From: Polaribacter sp. HaHaR_3_91
GTDB taxonomy: Bacteria; Bacteroidota; Bacteroidia; Flavobacteriales; Flavobacteriaceae
Reading direction: 5' to 3'
NCBI RefSeq assembly: GCF_019278525.1
Contig: NZ_CP058986.1
Location: forward strand, 186,001 to 250,000
Length of the DNA stretch: 64,000 bases
Both the position numbers and the translations under genes were made by a program. Every line of letters starts with the position of its first letter. Positions within the stretch are counted from its first letter, which is position 1. Positions 36,871 to 45,289 of this stretch are shown in pieces. The notes beneath the pieces were generated by a model that saw nothing but the letters and a program-made list of their open reading frames with translations, was not told the origin of the DNA and searched no databases.

Positions 36871-38226
36871 ATGTCTACGAATACAGAGTCCAGAATAGAA
36901 GATTTCATGCAGTTGGTTGAACAAAGAAACAGCCATGAAACGGAATTTTTACAAGCAGTGAGAGAAGTAGCAGAAACCTTAATTCCTTTTATTGTTGAAA
37001 ATAAAAAGTACTACGGAAAAAACCTTTTATTAAGAATGGTAGAGCCAGAAAGATTAATTTCTTTTAGAGTAACATGGACAGATGATAATGGAGAAATAAG
37101 GGTTAATAGAGGTTATAGAATACAAATGAATTCTGCTATTGGACCGTATAAAGGTGGTTTAAGGTTTCACCCATCTGTAAATGCTAGTATTTTAAAGTTT
37201 TTGGCTTTTGAACAAGTATTTAAAAATTCTTTAACAACATTGCCAATGGGTGGTGGTAAAGGAGGTTCTGATTTTGATCCAAAAGGAAAATCTGATCGTG
37301 AGATAATGAATTTTTGTCAAAATTTTATGAGTGAATTGCAAAAACATATTGGACAACATATAGATGTACCAGCAGGAGATATTGGAGTTGGCGCAAGAGA
37401 GATAGGCTACATGTTTGGAATGTATAAAAAATTGAGAACAGAATTTACAGGGGTTCTAACAGGAAAAGGAGTTGCTTATGGTGGTTCATTAATAAGACCA
37501 GAAGCTACAGGTTATGGAAACGTGTATTTTGCAGAAGCTATGCTGAAACTTAAAAACGAATCTTTTAAAGGAAAAAATGTAGTTATTTCTGGATCTGGTA
37601 ATGTTGCACAATATGCAGCTGAAAAAGCGATTCAATTTGGAGCAAAAGTATTAACGCTTTCTGATTCTGGAGGTTATATTTATGATGAAGGTGGTATAGA
37701 TGCTGATAAATTAAACCACGTAATGTATATTAAAAATGAAAAACGTGGTAGAATTAGCGAATATTTAGAAGAATACCCAAAAGCAAAGTATTTTAAAGGA
37801 GAAAGACCTTGGTCTGTTAAATGTGATATTGCATTGCCATGTGCTACTCAAAATGAATTAAATGGAGAAGAAGCAAAAACATTAATAGACAACGGTTGTA
37901 TATGTGTTTCTGAAGGTGCAAATATGCCTTCTACACCAGAGGCCGTTCATGAATACCAAAAAGCAAAAATATTATACGCCCCAGGAAAAGCTTCAAATGC
38001 TGGTGGTGTTGCTACTTCTGGTTTAGAAATGAGTCAAAACTCATTACGATTAAACTGGTCTAGAGAAGAAGTAGACGAAAGGTTAAAAGAAATTATGCAA
38101 AAAATACATGATTCTTGTGTAGAGCATGGTAAAAATGAAGATGGAACTGTAGATTATATCAAAGGGGCAAATATTGCTGGTTTTGTAAAAATTGCAGATG
38201 CTATGTTAGCGCAAGGGGTAGTGTAG
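36871..38226 (+). CDS. gdhA: Glutamate dehydrogenase, probably NADP-specific
   Basis: This 451-residue class I glutamate dehydrogenase is paralogous to the preceding gene. The Rossmann motif SGSGNVAQYAAEKAIQFGAKVLTLSDSGGYI and the later SEGANMPSTPEAV match the NADPH-dependent E. coli GdhA, in which the Ser after the strand-2 Asp helps accept the 2'-phosphate. The catalytic GPYKGGLRFHPSVN and TTLPMGGGKGGSDFDPKG segments are intact. This copy is the likelier ammonium-assimilating enzyme and could use ammonium made by the nitrate genes about 8 kb downstream. The functional division of the two copies is inferred. Confidence 0.94.
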   Translation: MSTNTESRIEDFMQLVEQRNSHETEFLQAVREVAETLIPFIVENKKYYGKNLLLRMVEPERLISFRVTWTDDNGEIRVNRGYRIQMNSAIGPYKGGLRFHPSVNASILKFLAFEQVFKNSLTTLPMGGGKGGSDFDPKGKSDREIMNFCQNFMSELQKHIGQHIDVPAGDIGVGAREIGYMFGMYKKLRTEFTGVLTGKGVAYGGSLIRPEATGYGNVYFAEAMLKLKNESFKGKNVVISGSGNVAQYAAEKAIQFGAKVLTLSDSGGYIYDEGGIDADKLNHVMYIKNEKRGRISEYLEEYPKAKYFKGERPWSVKCDIALPCATQNELNGEEAKTLIDNGCICVSEGANMPSTPEAVHEYQKAKILYAPGKASNAGGVATSGLEMSQNSLRLNWSREEVDERLKEIMQKIHDSCVEHGKNEDGTVDYIKGANIAGFVKIADAMLAQGVV

Positions 38227-38256
38227 AAAAACGCTTATAAGTTACTATATAAATGA

Positions 38257-38286
38257 AACGTGTCAATTATTTGATACGTTTTTTTG
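38257..38286 (+). terminator. Terminator after gdhA
   Basis: Stem aacgtgtcaa / ttgatacgtt with one G-T pair, a 4-base loop and a following T tract. Confidence 0.8.
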
Positions 38287-38312
38287 TTTATTTGTCCATA
38301 TAAAAACAATTT

Positions 38313-38936
38313 ATGAGCTTTCTAATTTTTATTTTCTTAGGTTTTGGTGTTGCAGTTTTAGGTAGTATAACGCCTAGTTTTTTAAACTTAACAGTAGTTA
38401 AATTCAGTTTAAGAAATGGTAAAAAAGCAGCGTTCTATCTTATTGGTGGTTATGCTACCGTTTTATTTTTTCAAGCGAATATAGGTGCTTATTTATCGAG
38501 TATTTTAATGGAAAATTCAGAGTATATAACCTTATTACAAAAAATAGGTACAGGTATTCTTTTGCTGCTATCCATTAACTTTTTTAGACTGTATTTTACG
38601 TCAAAAGAAAAGAAAGTAAAAGAAGAAATACCTAAGTCGAAAGCTTATTTACACGGTATTGGAATGTCTCTTTTAAATACCATTGCAATTCCGTTTTATT
38701 TTACAACTATTTCTATTTTAATAGGGTTAGAATACTTTGAATATTCTTACTTAAATGGATTTTATTTTTCAATTGGTTCTACAATTGGTTCTTTTACACT
38801 ATATTCATTGTATGCTATTGTTGCTAAAAATATTGAACACAAACTAACTTTTATTGCTTCTAAAATGGATTTTATTTTAGGTAGTTTAACAGGTGTAGTT
38901 GCGGTAGGAAATTTTGTTTTTCTACTTTACAAATAA
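38313..38936 (+). CDS. LysE-family amino-acid exporter, first of a tandem pair
   Basis: This 207-residue protein has about six hydrophobic segments and the LysE/RhtB N-terminal feature: a hydrophobic start followed by GxxxPSFLNLTVVKFSLRNGKKAAF. The ITPSFLNLTVV segment corresponds to the PGP region of LysE exporters. The downstream gene, 6 bases later, encodes a diverged copy. Substrates may be amino acids or small metabolites. In Flavobacteria such genes are often paired, and a heteromeric exporter is possible but not shown. Confidence 0.75.
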   Translation: MSFLIFIFLGFGVAVLGSITPSFLNLTVVKFSLRNGKKAAFYLIGGYATVLFFQANIGAYLSSILMENSEYITLLQKIGTGILLLLSINFFRLYFTSKEKKVKEEIPKSKAYLHGIGMSLLNTIAIPFYFTTISILIGLEYFEYSYLNGFYFSIGSTIGSFTLYSLYAIVAKNIEHKLTFIASKMDFILGSLTGVVAVGNFVFLLYK

Positions 38937-38942
38937 TTTATT

Positions 38943-39563
38943 TTGAATATCTTTTTACTCTTTTTCTTCGGTTTTATTTTCTCTTTCGTTGGTTCTATAA
39001 CACCAAGTATGTTAAATATGACTGCGTTAAAAATTAGCTTAGAAAAAGGGAGATTAGCAGCTAACAAATATGCATGCGGAGTTTCTTTAATTATTATTCC
39101 TCAGGTGATAATTGCGGTTGTTTTAACCAAATACATTGCAGAAAACCCTACCATTTTAGAAACCTTAGAAAAAGTAGGAATCGTTGTTTTTATAACTTTA
39201 TCTTATTATTTTTATAATGAATCTAAAAAAGAGAAAATAAAGATTGATGAGGTAGATATTAAAGAAATAAATCCTCTACTAACAGGTATATCACTATCTG
39301 CTTTAAACATGTTTGGCATTCCTTTTTTAAGCGGAACCATTATTACCTTAGATGTTTTTAAGTTGTTTAGTTTTGAGGCTGTTTCTGTATTATTTTTTAC
39401 GTTAGGATCTGTATTAGGAACATTTTATATCCTATTTTTATATGGGAAATTTGCAAAAGTAATTCAACAAAAAACAGGGAAACTCACAAAAGACATCAAC
39501 CTAATTTTATCAATTATAACTGGTTTAGTTGCTGTTTTTACATTTATAAAACTATTTATTTAA
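38943..39563 (+). CDS. LysE-family exporter, second of a tandem pair
   Basis: This 206-residue membrane protein starts at TTG 38943 (MNIFLLFFFGFIFSFVGSITPSMLNMTALKISLEKGR). It aligns throughout with the preceding gene, sharing GSITPS-LN, the following basic loop, and the conserved LNxFGIPF / LNTIAIPF segment in TM4. Identity is only moderate, so the duplication is old. The hydrolase gene begins 7 bases downstream, giving a three-gene operon. The TTG start is favoured because no ATG precedes the hydrophobic start. Confidence 0.72.
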   Translation: MNIFLLFFFGFIFSFVGSITPSMLNMTALKISLEKGRLAANKYACGVSLIIIPQVIIAVVLTKYIAENPTILETLEKVGIVVFITLSYYFYNESKKEKIKIDEVDIKEINPLLTGISLSALNMFGIPFLSGTIITLDVFKLFSFEAVSVLFFTLGSVLGTFYILFLYGKFAKVIQQKTGKLTKDINLILSIITGLVAVFTFIKLFI

Positions 39564-39570
39564 AGAGAAT

Positions 39571-40413
39571 ATGAAAATTTTAAAAAATACAATCATTCAA
39601 GGCAAACATAATAAACCTATTGTCGCAGATGTTTTTTACAAAGAGAATCATCAACCAAAAAAAATAGTTGTTTTTTGTCACGGTTACAAAGGTTTTAAAG
39701 ATTGGGGCGCTTGGAATTTAATGGCTGAAGCTTTTGCAGAAGCAGGATTTTTTTTTATAAAATTCAACTTTTCTCATAATGGAGGGACCGCTGAAAACCC
39801 TATTGATTTTCCAGATTTAGAAGCTTTTGGGAATAATAATTATACCAAAGAATTAGACGATTTAGAGAGTGTAATCGATTGGATTTCATCCGAAGAAAAA
39901 TTTAAAAACGAAGTTGAAATTAATGATATTTCAATAATAGGACATAGTAGAGGTGGTGGAATTGTATTGCTAAAAGCAAATGAAGACGCAAGAGTAAAAA
40001 AAGTAATTTCCTTAGCTGCTGTATGTGATTTTGGCTCTAGAAGTTCTACGATTGGTGATTTAGAGAACTGGAAGAAAACAGGTGTTAAATACGTTTTAAA
40101 CGGACGAACAAAACAGAATATGCCACATTTCTATCAGTTTTATTTAAATTTTAAAGAAAATGAAGAGCGTTTAAATATTCAGAAAGCGGTAAGCAGTTTA
40201 AAAATACCACAGTTAATAATTCATGGAGATAAAGATACTTCTGTTTCTATTGATGAAGGTAAAAAAATACACTCTTGGAATACTGAAAGCCAATTTGAAG
40301 TTATTAAAAATGCAGATCATGTTTTTAATGTTTCTCATCCTTGGAAAAAGGAAAACATGTCTAAGGAATTAGAAGAGGTTACAGTATTTTGCGTAGCTTT
40401 TTTAAAAAAATAA
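39571..40413 (+). CDS. Alpha/beta hydrolase
   Basis: A 280-residue cytoplasmic hydrolase. The oxyanion region VVFCHGYKGFKDWGAW lies near residue 32, the nucleophile elbow GHSRGGG near residue 125 and a C-terminal NADHVFNVSHPW supplies the likely histidine near 250. The acid residue is probably in the GDKDTSV segment. It has no lid-specific features that would name a substrate. Co-transcription with two LysE-type exporters suggests it might process something that they export, which is inference only. Confidence 0.85.
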   Translation: MKILKNTIIQGKHNKPIVADVFYKENHQPKKIVVFCHGYKGFKDWGAWNLMAEAFAEAGFFFIKFNFSHNGGTAENPIDFPDLEAFGNNNYTKELDDLESVIDWISSEEKFKNEVEINDISIIGHSRGGGIVLLKANEDARVKKVISLAAVCDFGSRSSTIGDLENWKKTGVKYVLNGRTKQNMPHFYQFYLNFKENEERLNIQKAVSSLKIPQLIIHGDKDTSVSIDEGKKIHSWNTESQFEVIKNADHVFNVSHPWKKENMSKELEEVTVFCVAFLKK

Positions 40414-40446
40414 ATCTACAAAGTATTTCCTTGTAGATTTATTTTT
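40412..40446 (+). terminator. Terminator after the LysE/hydrolase operon
   Basis: A 10-bp perfect stem aaatctacaa / ttgtagattt with a 9-base loop, then ATTTTT. Confidence 0.8.
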
Positions 40447-40457
40447 AGGCACTTGTT

Positions 40458-41525
40458 TTAGATTTGAAACTCTTTAGCAGAAAAGTAAAGGTCTATTGGA
40501 GAAGCTCCTACATTATCTACCGTTTTTGCTACCGTTTTATCTGCATTATAAATTACTAAAGCACTATTATTTGGATCCATAAAATCCTTTAAACCGATAA
40601 CGTAAACTTGTTTCGTATTTGGGTGTTGTTTTACAACTGTGTTAAATGCAATTCCGTCGTTACTTGGTGTTGCAAATTCTTCAATAACTTTTGTTTCTGT
40701 ATTAAAAGTATAAATTTTTCCAGATGCAGATTCAGACCAAAAAGCATTTACATTTTCTGAGTTCATTGTTAAAATACTGTTTGTGTATAAATTAATAACA
40801 CCATCTGTAACAGTTACTGTTTCATTAATAGAATAGTCTGCATTTAGTTTTGTAAACGTGGCAGCTGTGGCTCTCTTTTCTTTTGCGACCCAAATAGTTC
40901 CGTTTTTATCTTTTAAAAGTCCAGAAATACTATCATCAAAAGTTATTACAGAAGTAAATTCTTTAGTAGTCATATTCATTACAACTAATTCCTTTCCATC
41001 TGCAATTAACACATTTTCAGCATCTAAAATTAGTGCAGCATTGTTAAAAAGAATATCATTAGAAACCTCACTTATAGCATCACCAATACCAGTAGTGGTG
41101 TTTACGTGGCAAAGATTGTAATTTCTACTTCTTCCACTTCCAGAGGTATTAATTACCAAACCATCCGTGTTAGAATACATTTGTAAATAAGATGGAGAAG
41201 ATACGTTAGAAGAAGTTATTGACTCTTCTACACTTAATGTTTCTAGGTTAACTTTAGAAATATATGATGGTCCGTTTTGACTTACAATATAGAGTTGGTT
41301 ATTATAGCTAGAAAAAGAGGTGCTTTCTGCATTTTCAGATACAGTAACATTTGGTGTTGCAATTTGATTTTCGTCTAGAAATGTAAGTGCTGTTTTATCA
41401 CTTTCTAGAGATAAGATAAAGGCATTGTTATAAGTTATTGGAGCTTCAGGAATTACATCTTTTTTAGTACAAGATACAACAAATAATAAGCCAATTAAGG
41501 CTAATCTGGTTAGACAACTTTTCAT
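40458..41525 (-). CDS. BtuG-like/DUF5074-type beta-propeller lipoprotein under a cobalamin riboswitch
   Basis: I start at ATG 41523-41525 (MKSCLTRLALIGLLFVVSC), giving 355 residues with a lipobox Cys near residue 19. The frame extends 24 codons upstream, but that part is not signal-like. The mature protein has repeated beta segments of the YncE/DUF5074 propeller type (for example ISKVNLETLSVEESI, VVMNMTTKEFTSVITFDDS, IYTFNTETKVIEEFATP, VYVIGLKDFMD). In Bacteroides, BtuG is a surface propeller lipoprotein that captures vitamin B12 for the BtuB receptor. The upstream B12 riboswitch supports that role. No btuB or btuFCD lies beside it. Confidence 0.8.
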   Translation of the reverse strand: MKSCLTRLALIGLLFVVSCTKKDVIPEAPITYNNAFILSLESDKTALTFLDENQIATPNVTVSENAESTSFSSYNNQLYIVSQNGPSYISKVNLETLSVEESITSSNVSSPSYLQMYSNTDGLVINTSGSGRSRNYNLCHVNTTTGIGDAISEVSNDILFNNAALILDAENVLIADGKELVVMNMTTKEFTSVITFDDSISGLLKDKNGTIWVAKEKRATAATFTKLNADYSINETVTVTDGVINLYTNSILTMNSENVNAFWSESASGKIYTFNTETKVIEEFATPSNDGIAFNTVVKQHPNTKQVYVIGLKDFMDPNNSALVIYNADKTVAKTVDNVGASPIDLYFSAKEFQI

Positions 41526-41654
41526 TATGATTGATTTTAAAATTTTAAATAACAAAATAGGCAAGTTCTTACCCTTATTAAAAAGCGGAAAAACCATGCA
41601 TATGACACGTATTTCTTTTTAACTTTTCTCCCGAAAGTTACAAAAGACGAATAT

Positions 41655-41815
41655 AATTTTTGGCAGGTCTCCTGGCTTGCATTTTGTTAAAACCTTCCCG
41701 TCTTTTATAAAGACAGTGGTGTAAGAAATAACGATAATCTAAATAGACAATGCTTACAGTTGCGGGAACAGCTCAGGCTTAAAAAAACTACCTGATTCCC
41801 TTTTAATTTTAATTC
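41655..41815 (-). ncRNA. Cobalamin riboswitch
   Basis: Read on the minus strand, the region contains the conserved aptamer elements in order: GGGAATCAGG (about 41790-41800), GCTGTTCCCGCAACTGTAAGC (41752-41772 region), CCACTG (about 41712-41717), GGGAAGG (about 41692-41699) and the B12 box GCAAGCCAGGAGACCTGCC (41662-41680). About 130 bases of expression platform separate it from the lipoprotein start codon. It should reduce expression when adenosylcobalamin or a related cobalamin is abundant. Outer limits are approximate. Confidence 0.95.
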
Positions 41816-42005
41816 AATTTATTGAATATAAAACCAAAAATTTATGATGCAAAAGTATTTCCTTTTTTCATTATAAAAAACTAATTTCAACAAATAATCT
41901 AGTGTATTTTTATGTTTTAGGAATTGCAATTTCCTTTTATAAGATAGCGAGATTTCTCAATCGCCAAAGAGCTTATTTTGAAGTGATAAAACTGAATGCA
42001 ATAAA

Positions 42006-42058
42006 AACATACAACGTATCACTGCTAAGTATTTAGGAGCCTCATAGTAGTGATAAAA
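42006..42058. repeat. Partial palindromic-family repeat, direct copy 1
   Basis: Contains ACATACAAC, then a GTATCACT variant, and ends GAGCCTCATAGTAGTGATAA. It matches 42184-42237 over about 50 bases in the same orientation and belongs to the GTCATTTCGA repeat family. Confidence 0.55.
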
Positions 42059-42075
42059 CAAAACTAAACACCCAA

Positions 42076-42169
42076 TTTGTCATTTCGACGAAAGGAGAAA
42101 TCTCATAACAGTGATGCTATAACAAAAAGCAACTTTATGTGATTTCTCTCTCCGTTCGAAATGACAAAA
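42076..42169. repeat. Dispersed imperfect palindrome, GTCATTTCGA family, copy 1
   Basis: Left arm TTTGTCATTTCGACGAAAGG then GAGAAATCTCATAA; right arm TATGTGATTTCTCTCTCCGT then TCGAAATGACAAA. The arms are inverted over about 35 bases with mismatches and a central loop of about 25 bases. It sits upstream of nothing on the plus strand and downstream of the CtpA gene. Confidence 0.8.
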
Positions 42170-42183
42170 TTGAACGTAAAAAA

Positions 42184-42237
42184 ACATACAACTTGTCACT
42201 TCGAAGTGTTGAGAAGCCTCATAGTAGTGATAACATA
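42184..42237. repeat. Partial palindromic-family repeat, direct copy 2
   Basis: ACATACAACTTGTCACTTCG followed by AAGTGTTGAGAAGCCTCATAGTAGTGATAA. Partner of 42006-42058, and retains the left arm only. Confidence 0.55.
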
Positions 42238-42280
42238 AATCGGAATACTGCTATTGTAAACCGTCAACTAAAACCAGAAA

Positions 42281-43852
42281 CTACTTCTCACTTTCCAATT
42301 CCAAAACCTTCTGAATCATTTTATCATCCTGGTGCATAATTCTGTAAAAGCCAACATCGCCAAAAAGTGTGTTTGCAATAGAAGCTTTTAGGTATTTTTC
42401 TAGGCTTTTTTTGGTTGTTAAAGAAGGTTTATAAGCTTCTTTAATATCAGATAGATAACTATTAAAAACAGTTCCTTCTTTATCAAAATCAGTAATGAAA
42501 GTATCTATTGTCCATTTTTGTAGCTTTTTTCTATTGTTATCAACGTAATCAAAAGCAAAATCATTAATGGTATTAAAGTAGTAACCATTCATATAAGAAG
42601 TAGTGTCTATTGGTACAAAAACATCCGGAATAATTCCACCGCCACCATAAACAATCTTTCCTTTAGGAGTTTTATATTTAAGAGAATCTACCACTTTTAT
42701 GCTGTCTTTATTAAACAATTCACCATTAGAAACCCTCTTCTGATAATCTGTATAATAATTCTTATTTCCTTTGTGGTCATAGGGTTTTTGAATAGATCTA
42801 CCCGTTGGCGTATAATAACGAGCCGTTGTTAAACGCACAGCAGAACCATCACCTAAATCCATTTCTATTTGTACCAAACCTTTACCAAAAGAACGCCTTC
42901 CAATTATGGTTCCTTTATCATTATCTTGTAAAGCACCAGCTAAAATTTCTGAGGCAGAAGCAGAGTTTTCATCAATCAAAACATACAAACCACCTTTTTC
43001 GAAATCTCCTTTAGCAGTTGCAAAAGATTCATCAATTTCGTTTTTATTGTTTTTAGTAAAAACAATTAGTTTATCATCTTCTAAAAATTCATCAATAATA
43101 CTATTTGCAATGTCTATAAAACCACCACCATTGCCTCTAATATCAAGAATTAAATCGGTCATTCCATCATCAATTAAGGTGTTTAACGCAGATTTAAATT
43201 CACTGTAAGTATTTCTTGCAAAACGATCTAATTTAATATAACCAACAGAATCGTTCACCATATATGCTAAATCAACACTTTTAATATTTACATTACCACG
43301 AGTTACGGAAACGGTAAAAGTAGAGTCTATACTTTTTCTATAAATTTTAAGCGCAACTTTAGTATCTGGTTTCCCTTTTAAATAACCAGGCACTTTATCT
43401 GTGTACATTTTTTTACCATACAAAGTATCTTTATTAGCCATTAAAATTCGGTCTCCTGCCTTAATTCCGGCTTTTATACTTGGTCCACCTTTTATAGGTT
43501 GAATAACGGTAATAGAATCTTCAATCATTCTAAACTGAACGCCAATTCCAACAAAATTACCTTGCATGTTTTCTGTAACCGCTTGCAGCTTTTCTTTAGG
43601 AATATAAACAGAATGCGGATCTAGTTTACCCAACATTTGCGTAATAGCTCCGTCTAAAAGACTTTCTGTATTTACAGTATCTACGTAGTCTTTTTCAATA
43701 AAATTAATAAGTTTCCTTATTTTTAGTTCTTGAGACGAGTTTTTATTTAAAGACAACATATTGGTAGCACTTCCGTTAAGTGAAAGTCCAATAAGTAAAC
43801 CAAAAATAACTGCTAAAGATAAATATATAGGGAGGTTGTTTCTATTCTTCAT
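42281..43852 (-). CDS. S41-family C-terminal processing protease (CtpA type)
   Basis: This 523-residue periplasmic protease has an N-terminal membrane anchor or signal (about residues 8-28). The cap/N-domain is followed by a PDZ domain (about 95-185; GIGVQFRMIEDSITVIQPIKGGPSIKAGIKAGDRI) and the tail-specific catalytic core. The predicted Ser-Lys dyad is Ser299 (ENSASASEI) and Lys324 (RRSFGKG), with the expected spacing of 25 residues. LDIRGNGGG near residue 237 is also conserved. Family members trim or degrade proteins at the C-terminus in envelope quality control. It overlaps the upstream dCMP deaminase gene by 11 bases. Confidence 0.95.
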   Translation of the reverse strand: MKNRNNLPIYLSLAVIFGLLIGLSLNGSATNMLSLNKNSSQELKIRKLINFIEKDYVDTVNTESLLDGAITQMLGKLDPHSVYIPKEKLQAVTENMQGNFVGIGVQFRMIEDSITVIQPIKGGPSIKAGIKAGDRILMANKDTLYGKKMYTDKVPGYLKGKPDTKVALKIYRKSIDSTFTVSVTRGNVNIKSVDLAYMVNDSVGYIKLDRFARNTYSEFKSALNTLIDDGMTDLILDIRGNGGGFIDIANSIIDEFLEDDKLIVFTKNNKNEIDESFATAKGDFEKGGLYVLIDENSASASEILAGALQDNDKGTIIGRRSFGKGLVQIEMDLGDGSAVRLTTARYYTPTGRSIQKPYDHKGNKNYYTDYQKRVSNGELFNKDSIKVVDSLKYKTPKGKIVYGGGGIIPDVFVPIDTTSYMNGYYFNTINDFAFDYVDNNRKKLQKWTIDTFITDFDKEGTVFNSYLSDIKEAYKPSLTTKKSLEKYLKASIANTLFGDVGFYRIMHQDDKMIQKVLELESEK

Positions 43853-44270
43853 AAGGTAAATGCATAATTTCTACGCCTGCTTTTTCTAGAAAATTGATAC
43901 CAGAAGTATCCTTGTATGATTCTGCATACACAACACGTTTTATTCCTGCTTGGTGAATTAATTTGCTACACTGAGTGCATGGAGATAACGTAATATATAA
44001 GGTTGCACCCTCTGCAGATTGGGTAGAAGACGCCACTTTTAAGATGGCATTTGCCTCTGCGTGTAAAACTTCCCATTTTGTAACTCCATTACAATCTTCG
44101 CAAGAATTATCAAAACCAGTTGGTGTTCCGTTAAAGCCATCAGAAATGATCATTCTTCCTTTTACAATTAACGCACCTACTTGTTTACGTTTGCAATGAG
44201 AGAGTTTCCCCCATTCGCGAGCCATTTTTAAATAAGCCCTATCGTATTTTAATTGTTTCTTTTCAGTCAT
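43842..44270 (-). CDS. dCMP/cytidine deaminase family protein (ComEB type)
   Basis: A 142-residue zinc deaminase. The metal and catalytic residues are His70 and Glu72 (HAEANAIL) and Cys98/Cys101 (SPCTQC). An additional CEDCNG segment (Cys57, Cys60) is typical of dCMP deaminases. The enzyme converts dCMP to dUMP, feeding thymidylate synthesis, and complements the dUTPase encoded at 5258-5689. It overlaps the protease gene by 11 bases, so the two are co-translated, an arrangement that is common in Flavobacteria although the functions are unrelated. Confidence 0.95.
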   Translation of the reverse strand: MTEKKQLKYDRAYLKMAREWGKLSHCKRKQVGALIVKGRMIISDGFNGTPTGFDNSCEDCNGVTKWEVLHAEANAILKVASSTQSAEGATLYITLSPCTQCSKLIHQAGIKRVVYAESYKDTSGINFLEKAGVEIMHLPYEE

Positions 44271-44351
44271 ACAGAACGAAAGTAAAAAGATTTAGATAAA
44301 TATGACGTTAATAATTAGACAAAATTTATTTTAAGCTGTTATGAATAATTT

Positions 44352-44441
44352 TTTGGGCGTTCCCTTACAGGTCGGGCTTTCCGCTACAATCTTTTTATTC
44401 ATCCTTCATAAAAAGGATTTTCACTGCAATCCCTAACGCAG
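44352..44441. repeat. Dispersed palindromic repeat, GGGCGTT family, copy 2
   Basis: Starts TTTGGGCGTTCCCTTACAGG, continues with TCGGGCTTTCCGCTACAATC and ends near TGCAATCCCTAACGCAG. It matches 22662-22745 in order and length, including the central AAAAAGGAT/ATCTTTTT pairing. Confidence 0.7.
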
Positions 44442-44482
44442 CTTACTTATTATCAACAGTAAAAAATCGAAAATTTTGTTGT

Positions 44483-45064
44483 TTACCAAAAAACTCTATC
44501 TAGCATCATTTGTATAGAGAAACCAATTACAATAGACGAGCAAACTAAAATCCAATCTCTTCTGCTAACTCTAAAAAAGTTTTGAAGTAATGTACCAACA
44601 ATTAAAATACCTAAAACAATAATAATCTGAGCAGCTTCTATACCTAATGCAAATTCTATTAGCGGAAACAATTTATTTTCTTCTTTACCAACCATCATTT
44701 TAAAATAGTTAGAAAACCCTAAACCGTGAATTAAACCAAAAAACAAAGCAAATATTAAGTTGATGTTTTGTTTACCAGAAGCAGTGTTTTTAGCTGTAAA
44801 AACATTAATAGCTCCAGTTATAAAAATGGTTACCGGAATTAAATATTCAATAATATCTATTCTAATTTTTAGAATTCCGTAGGCAGATAATGCCAAAGTA
44901 ACAGAATGACCAATTGTAAATAAGGTTACTAACCATAAAACTTTTCTCCATTGTTTAAAGCTAAATACAACAGCTAGTACAATCAAAAATAAAATATGAT
45001 CGTAAGCAGATAAATCTAACACATGGTTTAAACCCATTTTAAAATACAGTAAAAAATCGTCCAT
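44483..45064 (-). CDS. HupE/UreJ-family membrane protein
   Basis: This 193-residue protein has about six membrane segments. The N-terminal GLNHVLDLSAYDHILFLIVLA and the FTIGHSVTLAL and FGLIHGLGFSNYF segments carry the HxxD-like and HG motifs that are typical of the HupE/UreJ_2 family. Family members are proposed nickel or metal permeases and accessory proteins. No hydrogenase or urease genes are nearby. It is divergent from nirB, and the 225-base gap holds the nirB promoter. Confidence 0.85.
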   Translation of the reverse strand: MDDFLLYFKMGLNHVLDLSAYDHILFLIVLAVVFSFKQWRKVLWLVTLFTIGHSVTLALSAYGILKIRIDIIEYLIPVTIFITGAINVFTAKNTASGKQNINLIFALFFGLIHGLGFSNYFKMMVGKEENKLFPLIEFALGIEAAQIIIVLGILIVGTLLQNFFRVSRRDWILVCSSIVIGFSIQMMLDRVFW

Positions 45065-45216
45065 TAATAAAAATAATTAAGTGTGAATGGTAAAGATATT
45101 AAAAACAGTAATTGGATAAAAGCTTAAATACACTATTAACAATTCTAATTACTAAATTTTAAATAAAATCAAATTTATAAGTATTCATTCCTTTAAATCG
45201 ATAATAATTTGATAAA

Positions 45217-45286
45217 TACGTAAAGTTTATTACTTTAAATAAGTATTAATACGTAATAATACTTAGTTTTGTATTTCAAATACGTA
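45217..45286 (+). promoter_or_regulatory. nirB control region with three TACGTA sites
   Basis: TACGTA occurs at 45217-45222, 45250-45255 and 45281-45286. The middle one is part of AAGTATTAATACGTA (45241-45255), which recurs exactly at 59478-59492 before nrtA. The -7 box TAGTTTTG lies at 45264-45271. Sites flank the promoter on both sides, a pattern that fits an activator or repressor of the nitrate genes. Confidence 0.55.
45264..45271 (+). promoter_or_regulatory. -7 promoter box of the nir operon
   Basis: TAGTTTTG matches TAnnTTTG and predicts initiation near 45277. This decides the nirB start at ATG 45290, because the TTG at 45269 overlaps the box. Confidence 0.6.
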
Positions 45287-45289
45287 ATT

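Noticed and set aside
41526..41597. Longer N-terminus for the BtuG-like lipoprotein
   Set aside because: The extra 24 residues place the signal peptide far from the N-terminus and fall in the riboswitch expression platform.
42006..42237. CRISPR-like repeats
   Set aside because: Only two direct copies about 180 bases apart exist, they are not regular, and no cas genes occur. They belong to the dispersed palindrome family.
45269..45289. TTG start for nirB at 45269
   Set aside because: It overlaps the predicted -7 box TAGTTTTG (45264-45271). The ATG at 45290 gives the standard MKTVIVVGNGMVG N-terminus.
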